From Iodobacter ciconiae (GTDB taxonomy: Bacteria; Pseudomonadota; Gammaproteobacteria; Burkholderiales; Chitinibacteraceae): a stretch of DNA of 64,000 bases. The translations under genes were made by a program, and so were the position numbers. Shown here piece after piece: positions 8,142 to 16,688 of this stretch (within the stretch, counting starts at the first letter, position 1; every line of letters begins with the position of its first letter). Below the pieces are notes generated by a model. That model saw nothing but the letters and a program-made list of their open reading frames with translations, was not told the origin of the DNA and searched no databases. The stretch covers positions 1,798,001-1,862,000 of the forward strand of contig NZ_CP034433.1 in NCBI RefSeq assembly GCF_003952345.1, read 5' to 3'.

Positions 8142-9451
8142 GTTCAGCTTTAAACAGAGAGGTAAAAGAGCCGCGCCCGTGGCGACTCGCCCTTTTGTGG
8201 CTACTGGTACTGGGGCCGGGTTTTTTTATTTTTTACGGGGCGGCCAATCATTACACCGCCTCCTTACCCCCGGCAGAAGTAGGCAGTATTGCGATGAGCT
8301 GGGAGCGGCATATCCCGCTCTGGCCCTGGACCATCGTGCCTTACTGGAGCATTGATCTGCTCTATGGCATTTCTCTATTTATCTGCACCAGCCGTGGCGA
8401 GCTTAATACCCACGCCAGGCGCCTTTTGGCTACAGCGCTGCTCTCTTGCTTATTTTTTGTGTTGTTTCCGCTACGTTTTAGCTTCGAGCGCCCGGAGCTG
8501 GACGGCTTTTTTGGCCAGCTGTTTACACTATTAATGGGCTTTGACAAGCCCTTTAATCAGGCACCCTCGCTGCATATCGGCCTGCTTACCGTGCTCTGGC
8601 TGCGCTATGCCGTCCATATCCCAGCACGCTGGCGGCCTTTGCTGCACATCTGGTTTGCCCTGATCGGGATATCGGTGCTGACCACATGGCAACATCATTT
8701 CTGGGATATACCCAGCGGGTTTTTGCTGGGCTTTATCGTTTGCTATTTATTGCCAAGCCCTGGCGTTCGCCTGTTTGCAGCAAAGCCCCGGCAATGCTCG
8801 CCAAAGCTCGCCCTGCGCTATTTTTCCGGAGCACTGCTGCTATCTCTTGGTATTGCCTGCCTGCAGGGCTGGGCCTGGCTGCTGCTCTGGCCGGTCACTT
8901 CTTTGCTGATTCTCACTGCGGCCTATCTTGGGCTGGGGCCGGATGTGATGCAAAAAGATCATGGACAAAGACGTTTTTCAGCGCAGGTTTTGCTTTGGCC
9001 TTACGCTTTTGTCACGCAACAAGTGCACCGCTATTTACTAAAATCGCTGCCCGCTGCCGAAGAAATCAGCCGGGGTGTCTGGCTGGGGCCCATCAGCGCT
9101 GCGAGCGACCCGCGCTTTAAATCCGTGCTGGATCTAGCCGCCGAATACGACAGGCAAGCACCGGCTGGCACGGTTTATCACTCCCATCCGCTGCTGGATT
9201 TGCAACTGCCCGATCAGCAAACCCTGCAGCACTGTGTGCACACGCTGCAATCCATGCCTCAACCCGTATTAGTTCACTGCGCCCTTGGCATGACCCGAAG
9301 CGCTGCGGTAGTGCTGGCCTGGCTGGTCGTCAGCCGGCAAGCCAAAGATATTGATGCGGCGGTGGCCTTTTTACAAACAAAACGCAGCCAGTTTGTATTA
9401 AATAATGCTCAATTAAATCAATTAGCCCGGCTTTGTGATGGCATGCAATGA
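8138..9451 (+). CDS. ynbD: YnbD-like fusion: PAP2-type membrane phosphatase/transferase plus dual-specificity phosphatase
   Basis: A 437 aa protein. The N-terminal half has about six membrane helices and degenerate PAP2-superfamily motifs: PSLH (about residue 143, replacing PSGH) and HHFWDIPSG (about 186). This resembles the inositolphosphotransferase branch. The C-terminal third is a cytoplasmic dual-specificity-type phosphatase with the Cys-x5-Arg loop HCALGMTRS near residue 383. The domain pair matches E. coli YnbD. It overlaps ynbC and the next gene by ATGA. A plausible role is dephosphorylation of a phospholipid head group (for example a PGP-like intermediate made by YnbA); this is inference. 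Confidence 0.82.
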   Translation: MSSALNREVKEPRPWRLALLWLLVLGPGFFIFYGAANHYTASLPPAEVGSIAMSWERHIPLWPWTIVPYWSIDLLYGISLFICTSRGELNTHARRLLATALLSCLFFVLFPLRFSFERPELDGFFGQLFTLLMGFDKPFNQAPSLHIGLLTVLWLRYAVHIPARWRPLLHIWFALIGISVLTTWQHHFWDIPSGFLLGFIVCYLLPSPGVRLFAAKPRQCSPKLALRYFSGALLLSLGIACLQGWAWLLLWPVTSLLILTAAYLGLGPDVMQKDHGQRRFSAQVLLWPYAFVTQQVHRYLLKSLPAAEEISRGVWLGPISAASDPRFKSVLDLAAEYDRQAPAGTVYHSHPLLDLQLPDQQTLQHCVHTLQSMPQPVLVHCALGMTRSAAVVLAWLVVSRQAKDIDAAVAFLQTKRSQFVLNNAQLNQLARLCDGMQ

Positions 9452-9861
9452 ATACTGAAGAATCACTTATTTTTAAATTAAGCGCAGCAGTGCTCTCTTC
9501 CTGCAAAAACCTGATCTGGCCCACGCTATTTTTATTTTTAATCAGCTATTACCTGGCTGCCAGCCATATTCTCAGCAAAGCAGAAACAGGGCTGCTGATC
9601 GCAGGCAGCCTTGGTGCTGCAATTCAGTACTATTTTTACTGGCGCATCACTTTAGATGAAAAACTGTTTAATCAGCTGCAAAGCGAAGCAGATCTGCAGC
9701 CGCTGAATAAAGTATTAAACAGCCTCTTTGGCATAAACACCCCACCGCGTGCTTTAGCATTACGCATGGCGGGCATTCAAAAACTGATTCGTTATTTTTT
9801 AATCAGCACATTTTGCTCATGGATCGCATGGATTACACTATTGGGATTATTCATCAGCTAA
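9448..9861 (+). CDS. Small membrane protein, last gene of the ynb-like cluster
   Basis: A 137 aa protein of unrecognised family with three predicted membrane helices: about residues 22-40, 46-64 and 113-136. A polar stretch of about 45 residues (DEKLFNQLQ to TPPRALALR) lies between the second and third. It overlaps ynbD by ATGA, so it is almost certainly part of the same transcript. E. coli ynbABCD has no such gene. Its location suggests an accessory subunit of the lipid pathway, but nothing in the sequence indicates a reaction. Confidence 0.75.
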   Translation: MNTEESLIFKLSAAVLSSCKNLIWPTLFLFLISYYLAASHILSKAETGLLIAGSLGAAIQYYFYWRITLDEKLFNQLQSEADLQPLNKVLNSLFGINTPPRALALRMAGIQKLIRYFLISTFCSWIAWITLLGLFIS

Positions 9862-10435
9862 TTTTGCACAACAGATTAACACTGGAAAATTATCTCAATA
9901 AAGCAAATTGCCCCTTATGTATTAAGGTATTGGCATTACGACAAGTGTGAAATTAAAAACGATGCTTCCGGTGCAAAACAATACACACCACGTTTAGCGC
10001 CCTAAACTTAGGCCCCTAACTAATTATTTTTATTACGATTTTCAGCCCTAAATACCACTCATCTACCTGCATCAAATCAAGACTTCCCCTTGTAACAGAT
10101 AAATAAAATATAACAAAACATCCTCATTACCCTGCATACAAAATCATCCCTCTACAAAAACAGGAATCTCAATTTGTAGGCTCAGCGCCTTTTCGTGCTG
10201 CTTTTGCTCCCATCTCAATAAGCCATCTGCGAATAGTTGTCTCATTTTGTAGACTCATCAACCAGCCTTACATTATTTACATACTATTTTTGCTGATTTC
10301 TTAAATTTACAACATCTTTTGCTTACCAAAAAACCATACTCCGACTACAAATAGAGCAATAATTCAGTCCATATTAGAAGCAGACCGCAAAAAATAGGCC
10401 GTGCCGCCCTGCATTTCAGCCCAAGGATAAACACG
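9862..10435. other. Gene-free intergenic region (574 bp)
   Basis: AT-rich DNA between the lipid cluster and the ABC transporter genes. No open frame with a ribosome-binding site, no tRNA and no clear hairpin terminator was found. It presumably carries the promoter for the transporter ATPase genes; a GGAT-like ribosome-binding site lies just before the 10436 start. Confidence 0.6.
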
Positions 10436-11221
10436 ATGTCAGACCCTATTTTGCAAACGCATGGCCTTTGTAAAGAATTTAAAGGCTTTGCCGCAGTCAG
10501 CGACATTAATCTTGAAGTGGCCCGTGGCAGTATCCATGCCTTAATTGGCCCCAATGGTGCAGGCAAAACCACAGTATTTAATTTGCTGACCAAGTTTCTA
10601 GCCCCCACATCTGGGCAAGTGATTTTTGATGGTATTGATATCACGGCGGCGCAACCTGCCGAAGTGGCCACCAAGGGACTGATTCGCTCCTTTCAGATTT
10701 CTGCCGTGTTTCCCAATATGAGCGCACTCGACAATATCCGTGTGGCGCTGCTGCGCATTCATGGCGGCGCACATCGCTTTTGGCGCTCTAAACAAGAACT
10801 CAACGCTTTCACTGATACAGCAATGGCCTTGCTAGAAAAAGTAGGCCTGGCCGATTTTTCACATGTATTGGCGGGTGAGCTGGCTTACGGTAGAAAACGT
10901 GCTTTAGAAATCGCCACCACCTTAGCGCTTAAACCTAAGCTCATGCTGCTGGACGAGCCCACTCAGGGCATGGGTATAGAGGATGTAGAGTGCGTTACGG
11001 CACTCATTCGCAGCGCAGCCGTTGGCCGCACCATTTTGATGGTAGAGCACAATTTAAAAGTGGTTTCTACCCTGGCTGACAAAATCACGGTGTTAGCCCG
11101 TGGTCAGTTTTTATCCGAAGGTGATTACGCCACCGTATCGGCCGACCCGCGCGTCATGGAAGCCTATCTGGGGATTCGTCCTGTTATTTCTGCCAGCCAA
11201 CAGGAAGCACAGCATGTTTAA
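10436..11221 (+). CDS. Branched-chain amino acid-type ABC transporter, ATP-binding protein LivG-like
   Basis: Cytoplasmic ATPase subunit (261 aa) of the HAAT (Liv/Urt) uptake family. Walker A is canonical (GPNGAGKTT, about residues 38-46), Walker B is LMLLDEPTQGMG, and the signature region is AYGRKRALEIA in place of LSGGQ, typical of LivG/UrtD proteins. The conserved switch His is in MVEHNLK. It overlaps the next ATPase gene by eight bases. The cognate binding protein and permeases follow after a 0.5 kb repeat. Substrate cannot be read from the ATPase. Confidence 0.9.
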   Translation: MSDPILQTHGLCKEFKGFAAVSDINLEVARGSIHALIGPNGAGKTTVFNLLTKFLAPTSGQVIFDGIDITAAQPAEVATKGLIRSFQISAVFPNMSALDNIRVALLRIHGGAHRFWRSKQELNAFTDTAMALLEKVGLADFSHVLAGELAYGRKRALEIATTLALKPKLMLLDEPTQGMGIEDVECVTALIRSAAVGRTILMVEHNLKVVSTLADKITVLARGQFLSEGDYATVSADPRVMEAYLGIRPVISASQQEAQHV

Positions 11222-11936
11222 TAGTCAGGATCATGGCGGTGAAATGTTGCGTGCCAGTGGCTTACACGCTTTTTATGGTGAATCACATATTCTGCACGGT
11301 ATTGATTTTGGCGTGCGCCGTGGCGAGCTGATTACGCTTTTGGGCCGAAATGGCGCAGGCCGCAGCACCACCCTCAAAGCCATTCTGGGCCTGACCGGCC
11401 AGCGCGCCGGATCGATTATGGTAAACGGGCGCGAAGTCATCCGCATGCCTACCCACAAAATTGCCCAACTTGGTGTGGGCTGGTGCCCTGAAGAGCGGGC
11501 AATTTTTTCCAGCCTGAATGTGGAAGAAAACCTCAACCTGCCGCCCAAAGTACGCAGCGACGGCATGAGCCTTGAAGAGATCTACACCCTGTTCCCCAAT
11601 CTGTTGGAGCGGCGCAAAAGCCAAGGCACGCGGCTATCGGGGGGCGAGCAGCAAATGCTGGCCATGGCGCGTATTTTGCGTACCGGCGCACGCCTCTTGC
11701 TGCTGGATGAAATCACCGAAGGCCTGGCGCCGGTGATTGTTAAAAAATTAGGTGAAACAGTCGAGCTACTCAAAACCCGCGGCTACACCATAGTGCTGGT
11801 CGAGCAAAATTTTCATTTTGCAGCAGGCATCGCCGACCGGCATTACGTGATTGAACACGGTCAGATAGTGGATTCAGTCAGCGCAGACGAGCTATCCGCC
11901 AGCGCAGGCAGGCTGAATCATTATCTTGGTGTTTAA
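11214..11936 (+). CDS. Branched-chain amino acid-type ABC transporter, ATP-binding protein LivF-like
   Basis: Second ATPase subunit (240 aa). The start at 11214 is chosen because a CAGGAAG ribosome-binding site precedes it by six to seven bases; it overlaps the LivG-like gene by eight bases. The ABC signature is LSGGEQQ and Walker B is LLLLDEITEGLAP. The Walker A reads GRNGAGRSTT, so the invariant lysine is arginine (R50). The codon is CGC and the surrounding frame is intact. Either this subunit tolerates Arg, relying on the LivG-like partner for ATP hydrolysis, or it is impaired. Confidence 0.88.
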   Translation: MFNSQDHGGEMLRASGLHAFYGESHILHGIDFGVRRGELITLLGRNGAGRSTTLKAILGLTGQRAGSIMVNGREVIRMPTHKIAQLGVGWCPEERAIFSSLNVEENLNLPPKVRSDGMSLEEIYTLFPNLLERRKSQGTRLSGGEQQMLAMARILRTGARLLLLDEITEGLAPVIVKKLGETVELLKTRGYTIVLVEQNFHFAAGIADRHYVIEHGQIVDSVSADELSASAGRLNHYLGV

Positions 11937-11968
11937 TCGAAGCCTCAACTTAAGCCAACGCCATACTG

Positions 11969-12385
11969 CAGGGCGGGTGCAACCGGCGTATTTATTCAAT
12001 ATCGCTCGCGGGTTACACCCCATATGCGCTAAGCAGTTTGGTTCTTAGTTGCAAAACAAAGGCAAAAGATGATGGCTACGCTCTCGACACTGGGCTTAAA
12101 TCTCCCCTTGAAACACGCCGGAGTGAGGAACAAGCGGGCGGGGTTTCGGCAAGGGAGCGAGGTAGCGAGCCAATCCCGCCCGCCGCCGACTCGATTGTCC
12201 GCAGTGCAGGGGCCTTCGTGTTTCGTGGGGTCGCCTTCTTTGGCTTCGTTTCTTGGCGAAGCAAGAAACGAAGGTCCAGCGGGACGCCCGCACCAAAATC
12301 AACGCGCCGAAGGCACTAAAAAGGTCTTTTACTTAGCGCTTGAAATATTTCACACAGGAAGGTTACCCCTCCCATCGACAAGCAT
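11969..12385 (+). repeat. Dispersed MITE-like repeat, copy 1
   Basis: Non-coding, GC-rich element separating the transporter ATPase genes from the binding-protein gene. The left end GGGCGGGTGCAACC followed by CGCGGGTTACACCCC and GCGCTAAGC matches the inverted right end of copy 3. The core (about 12085-12320) includes GATTGTCCGCAG, GGGGCCTTCGTG and GGTCCAGCGGGACGCCCGC, shared with copies 2 and 3. A perfect 9 bp hairpin (12134-12142 with 12175-12183, GCGGGCGGG / CCCGCCCGC) lies in the middle. The right boundary is degenerate and uncertain. Open frames across it are short and not conserved between copies, so it is judged non-coding. Confidence 0.8.
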
Positions 12386-12450
12386 TTAATGATTAAAAAA
12401 CAAGCTTCCCGCAGTCCCCGCAAGACCGACCTCAAACGGAGATACACCTC

Positions 12451-13650
12451 ATGCAAAGCTGTAAACCACTTGTTCTTGCTTTAGCCCTTGCCCTGCCTGC
12501 CACCACGTTTGCCGGACCTTTGTCTGGCGACAAAGTCAAAATCGGCATTCTAACGGATATGTCGGGTGTTTACGCCAGTGTGGGTGGCAAAGGCTCGGTG
12601 ATTGCCGCACAAATGGCGATTGCCGATTTTGGCGGCAAGGTGCTGGATAAACCCATCGAGCTGGTCAGTGCCGATCACCAGAACAAAGCCGATATTGGTG
12701 TCGGCAAAGCACGTGAATGGTTCGACACGCAAGGCGTGGATATGGTGAACGACTTGCTGAATTCTGGCGTAGGCATTGCCGTGCAAAAACTAGGGGCGGA
12801 GAAAAAACGCATCACCATTAACAATGGCGCTGGCTCTACCGCGCTAACCGGCAAGGAATGCAGCCCTTACGGCATTCATTACGCTTTTGACACCTACGCC
12901 CTTGCTAAAGGCACCGCCACCGCACTGATGAAGCAAGGTTTAGACAGCTGGTATTTCCTGCAGGCGGACTACGCCTTTGGTGCCGCGCTACAAGGGGATG
13001 CCAGCAAAATTGTGGCTGCCACAGGCGGCAAGGTGCTGGGCACGGTAAAACATCCGCTTTCCTCTACCGATTTCTCTTCCTATCTGATTCAGGCACAAGA
13101 CTCCAAGGCCAAAGTGGTCGGGCTTGCCAATGCCGGAGCCGATTTTGTGAACGCGGTAAAGCAAGCCAAGGAATTTGGTCTGAAGCAAACCATCGCAGGG
13201 CTATTGGTATTTGATAGCGATGTAAAAGCGCTGGGCCTGAATGCCGCACAAGGCATGAAATTTACCACGGCCTACTCATGGGAATTGAACCCGGAAATGG
13301 AAGTCTTTGGTAAGAAATTCTTCGCCAAGGCGGGCTTTATGCCAACGATGGATCACGCAGGCGTTTACTCCAGCACCCTGCATTATTTAAATGCAGTGAA
13401 AGCAGCAGGCACCGATGACGCCGATGCCGTGATGAAGAAAATGCGTGAAACCAAAGTAAATGACTTCTTCGCTAAAAACGGCGTGATCCGCGAAGACGGC
13501 CGCATGGTGCACGATATGTATCTGGTGGAAGTGCTTAAACCCAGCGAATCCAAAGGCGCATGGGACCAGCTCAAGCTGCTTGCCACCATCCCGGGTGAGG
13601 TCGCCTTCAAGCCGCTGGCTGGCAGCGAATGCCCTTTGATTAAGAAGTAA
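12451..13650 (+). CDS. ABC transporter periplasmic substrate-binding protein (Liv/HAAT type)
   Basis: Periplasmic binding protein (399 aa) of the Peripla_BP_6 (LivJ/LivK-like) family. A Sec signal peptide covers residues 1 to about 21 (LALALALPATTFAG). The mature start VKIGILTDMSGVYASVGGKG is typical, with the ligand-contact region SADHQNKADIG. Two cysteines (ECSPYG and SECPLIKK) could form a disulfide. It is followed by the two permease genes. Many paralogues of this type bind aromatic or acyl compounds instead of branched-chain amino acids. The flanking 3-hydroxybutyrate dehydrogenase gives a weak hint of an organic-acid substrate. Confidence 0.88.
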   Translation: MQSCKPLVLALALALPATTFAGPLSGDKVKIGILTDMSGVYASVGGKGSVIAAQMAIADFGGKVLDKPIELVSADHQNKADIGVGKAREWFDTQGVDMVNDLLNSGVGIAVQKLGAEKKRITINNGAGSTALTGKECSPYGIHYAFDTYALAKGTATALMKQGLDSWYFLQADYAFGAALQGDASKIVAATGGKVLGTVKHPLSSTDFSSYLIQAQDSKAKVVGLANAGADFVNAVKQAKEFGLKQTIAGLLVFDSDVKALGLNAAQGMKFTTAYSWELNPEMEVFGKKFFAKAGFMPTMDHAGVYSSTLHYLNAVKAAGTDDADAVMKKMRETKVNDFFAKNGVIREDGRMVHDMYLVEVLKPSESKGAWDQLKLLATIPGEVAFKPLAGSECPLIKK

Positions 13651-13725
13651 GCATCCCCCTGAAAAACCTTAGATCTGTAGCCTACAGAACTTTTTAAAAG
13701 CTTTCAAACATACCCGAGGTAAAGC

Positions 13726-14631
13726 ATGGACATTCCCTTGCAAGCCATCTTGTCGCAAGCCTTACTCGGCTTAAATAATGGCGCTTTTTATGCCTTACTC
13801 AGCCTGGGCCTGGCCGTTATTTTTGGCATGCTCAATGTGGTTAACTTTGCCCACGGCACTTTTTATATGCTGGGTGCCTTCGTAGCACTTCTGGGTTACA
13901 ACCAACTGGGGTGGATATTGGGCGACGAAAGCATATACATGTCATTCTGGGCCGCGCTGATCGTCGGCCCGATTGTGGTGGGGTTACTCGGTGTGTTAAT
14001 CGAAAAGACCATGCTCAGCCGCCTGTATAAAGTTGATCATCTTTATGGCCTTTTGCTCACTTTCGGGCTGGCGCTGATTTTTGAAGGCGTACTGACTAAT
14101 TACTTTAATGTGGCCGGTGAGCCTTACAACGCCAAGCCAGAAATACTGGAAGGCGCGGTCAATCTGGGCTTTATGGTGTTTCCTAAATACCGGCTTTTTT
14201 CGATTGTTTTATCGCTGACAGTCTGTTTTGCAATCTGGTACTTAATCGAAAAAACCAAGTTTGGCTCCCACCTGCGGGCAGGCACAGAAAACCCCGATGT
14301 CACCCGCGCCTTTGGCATTGATGTACCATCTTTACGCACGCTGACTTATTTCCTTGGCGTGGCTTTAGCTGGGCTGGCAGGCGTGGTGGCCGCGCCAATT
14401 TACTCAGTCAGCCCCAGGATGGGTTCAGACTTAATCATTATCGTATTTGCCGTGGTGGTGATCGGCGGCATGGGCTCGATTATGGGGGCGATACTCACCG
14501 GCATTGCGCTGGGTTTGTTAGAAGGCTTGGTCAAAGTGTTTTACCCGCCACTGGCCAACACCGTGATTTTTATCGCGATGGCGCTAGTCTTACTCTGGCG
14601 CCCGTCCGGCCTCTTTGGTAAGGAAGCATGA
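13726..14631 (+). CDS. Branched-chain amino acid-type ABC transporter permease LivH-like
   Basis: Inner-membrane permease (301 aa, about eight helices) of the BPD_transp_2 family. Typical LivH features are NGAFYALLSLGLAVIFGMLN and VVNFAHG at the N-terminus, and AGLAGVVAAPIYSVSPRMG with VVIGGMGSIMGA in the C-terminal half. It pairs with the LivM-like protein encoded immediately downstream (overlap of four bases, ATGA). A ribosome-binding site GAGGTAAAGC precedes the ATG. Confidence 0.92.
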   Translation: MDIPLQAILSQALLGLNNGAFYALLSLGLAVIFGMLNVVNFAHGTFYMLGAFVALLGYNQLGWILGDESIYMSFWAALIVGPIVVGLLGVLIEKTMLSRLYKVDHLYGLLLTFGLALIFEGVLTNYFNVAGEPYNAKPEILEGAVNLGFMVFPKYRLFSIVLSLTVCFAIWYLIEKTKFGSHLRAGTENPDVTRAFGIDVPSLRTLTYFLGVALAGLAGVVAAPIYSVSPRMGSDLIIIVFAVVVIGGMGSIMGAILTGIALGLLEGLVKVFYPPLANTVIFIAMALVLLWRPSGLFGKEA

Positions 14632-15626
14632 TGAACACACCGATAGTTCAACTCGTCCCGGCGGCCGTCTTGTCCAGAAAAAAAACCAGCTTCACACCGT
14701 GGATTACGGCCCTCGTTTTTGCCTCCCTTGCGCCCTTTGTCGTTTACCCCATTTTTGCCATGGAACTGATGTGTTTTGCGCTGTTTGCCTGTGCATTTAA
14801 TCTGCTTTTAGGCTTTGGCGGCTTACTCAGCTTTGGCCACGCCGCATTTTTTGGCAGCGCCGCCTATCTGTGCGGCCATGCGATTAAAAACTGGGGGCTC
14901 AGCCCTGAGCTGGGTATTTTATTTGCCACCTGCGGCGCAGCGCTGCTGGGTCTGGCCATAGGCAGCATCGCCATTCGCCGCCAGGGCATTTACTTTGCCA
15001 TGGTCACCCTGGCGCTCGCGCAGATTGTGTTTTTCTTATGCTTGCAAATGCCTTTTACCGGCGGCGAAGATGGCTTACAAGGTATTCCAAAAGGCCATCT
15101 ATTTGGCTTAATCGATTTATCCGCCACTGTCAGCGTGGGCCTGCAGCAATTACCGCTGGCGCTGTATTTCTTTGTGCTGGCCATTACCTTTGGCGGCTAC
15201 TGGCTGATCTGGCGCACCGTGCACTCGCCCTTTGGCATGGTGCTCAAAGCCATTAAAGAAAACGAACCACGCGCACTGTCGCTGGGCTATCAGGTGAATC
15301 GCTACAAGCTTACTACCTTTGTGCTTTCTGCCGCACTGGCGGGCCTTGCCGGTGCAACGAAAGCGCTGGTCGTGGGCCTCGCTTCGCTTAGTGATGTGTC
15401 CTGGCATATGTCCGGTGAAGTGGTATTGATGACGCTATTGGGCGGCATGGGAACTCTGCTTGGACCGGTGGTGGGCGCGGTAACGGTGGGCACCTTGCAT
15501 CATGAACTGGCCTCGTTTGGATCATGGGTCACTGTCACCATCGGTATGGTATTTGTGGTTTGCGTCATGGCATTCAGACGCGGCATCGTGGGCGAAATTG
15601 CTTATCAATTAAAACGGGACTTATGA
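14628..15626 (+). CDS. Branched-chain amino acid-type ABC transporter permease LivM-like
   Basis: Second permease subunit (332 aa, about nine to ten helices). LivM hallmarks include FNLLLGFGGLLSFGHAAFFG, the cytoplasmic coupling loop with IKENEPRALSLGY, and VVLMTLLGGMGTLLGPVVGA. It overlaps the LivH-like gene by ATGA. The following 135 bp contain no gene and lead to the dehydrogenase start, so read-through into the catabolic genes is possible. Confidence 0.92.
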   Translation: MMNTPIVQLVPAAVLSRKKTSFTPWITALVFASLAPFVVYPIFAMELMCFALFACAFNLLLGFGGLLSFGHAAFFGSAAYLCGHAIKNWGLSPELGILFATCGAALLGLAIGSIAIRRQGIYFAMVTLALAQIVFFLCLQMPFTGGEDGLQGIPKGHLFGLIDLSATVSVGLQQLPLALYFFVLAITFGGYWLIWRTVHSPFGMVLKAIKENEPRALSLGYQVNRYKLTTFVLSAALAGLAGATKALVVGLASLSDVSWHMSGEVVLMTLLGGMGTLLGPVVGAVTVGTLHHELASFGSWVTVTIGMVFVVCVMAFRRGIVGEIAYQLKRDL

Positions 15627-15761
15627 GCTTACCCGAGCAGAAAAAAACTTGCCACAGCCACAATTTTTGATGCCATCAGCTTTAGCAGCAACACACTCAC
15701 TATTGATCAATTCAATCTAAGCGACAGCGGCGCAATCCACCCTGCGCACGAGGATATAGCG

Positions 15762-16541
15762 ATGACAAAAATACTAATAGAAAAAACAGCCGTGATTACC
15801 GGCTCCACCCGTGGTATTGGTCTGGGCATTGCCCGCGCACTCTCTGATGCAGGGGCAAATGTGGTGCTCAATGGCTTTGGTGATGTACTGGCAGCCCGCG
15901 CACTCATTGAACAGGCTGGTGGAAAAGTCGCCTATCACGGTGCAGATTTAAGACACCCGGAACAAATTGCTGATCTAATGCATTACGCAGAAAAAGAATT
16001 CGGCAGCATCGACATTCTGGTCAATAACGCTGGCATTCAACATATTGCGCCAATTGAAGAGTTCTCGATTGAGCACTGGAACAACATTATTGCACTTAAT
16101 TTATCGGCAGGCTTTCACACCACTCGCCTTGCCGTACCTGTGATGAAAAAAAACAACTGGGGACGCATTATTAATATCGTTTCCGTACATGGTTTGGTAG
16201 CATCTAGTAATAAATCAGCATATATAGCTTCCAAACACGGCATGATAGGGCTTACTAAAAGTGTAGCATTAGAGCTGGCTAAAACAGGCATTACCTGCAA
16301 TGCTATTTGCCCTGGCTGGGTACTTACCTCCTTGGTAGAGCAGCAAATTACCAGTAAAGCCACGCTGCAAGGCATAAGTTATACCGAGGCACAATCTCAG
16401 CTCTTACTCGAAAAACAGCCCTCAGGCGTATTTGTTACGCCTGAGCAAATTGGCGCACTACTGCTGTTTTTGTGCAGCGACGCCGCAGAAGAAGTTCGAG
16501 GTGCGGCCTGGAACATCGATGGTGGATGGATTGCACAGTAA
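15762..16541 (+). CDS. bdhA: 3-hydroxybutyrate dehydrogenase (short-chain dehydrogenase)
   Basis: NAD-dependent SDR enzyme (259 aa) that oxidises D-3-hydroxybutyrate to acetoacetate. The cofactor motif GSTRGIGLGIA is near residues 14-24, NNAG follows, and the catalytic Ser and YxxxK lie in SVHGLVASSNKSAYIASKHG. The segment CNAICPGWVLTSLVE is characteristic of 3-hydroxybutyrate dehydrogenases and separates them from FabG-type reductases. A GAGGATATAGCG ribosome-binding site precedes the start. It is placed between the transporter and an esterase, consistent with use of 3-hydroxyacids or their esters. Confidence 0.85.
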   Translation: MTKILIEKTAVITGSTRGIGLGIARALSDAGANVVLNGFGDVLAARALIEQAGGKVAYHGADLRHPEQIADLMHYAEKEFGSIDILVNNAGIQHIAPIEEFSIEHWNNIIALNLSAGFHTTRLAVPVMKKNNWGRIINIVSVHGLVASSNKSAYIASKHGMIGLTKSVALELAKTGITCNAICPGWVLTSLVEQQITSKATLQGISYTEAQSQLLLEKQPSGVFVTPEQIGALLLFLCSDAAEEVRGAAWNIDGGWIAQ

Positions 16542-16688
16542 ACGCAAAAAAGTGATTAAAAATCAGCCATTTTTACCCAAAAAAATCATATCTCCGGCCA
16601 TCACAAAGACAGGCAGAAAATAGTATGGTTACACCAGTTACCTTAAGTTAACCGGTTCCCTGTCCATTTAACCTTACAGAGAATAGTA

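Noticed and set aside
9862..10435. Search for a riboswitch or small RNA before the transporter genes
   Set aside because: No conserved riboswitch core or stable multi-helix structure could be recognised by eye.
12038..12389. Two overlapping frames of about 100 codons inside repeat copy 1
   Set aside because: They are not conserved in copies 2 and 3, lack ribosome-binding sites and fall within a GC-rich structured repeat; judged non-coding.
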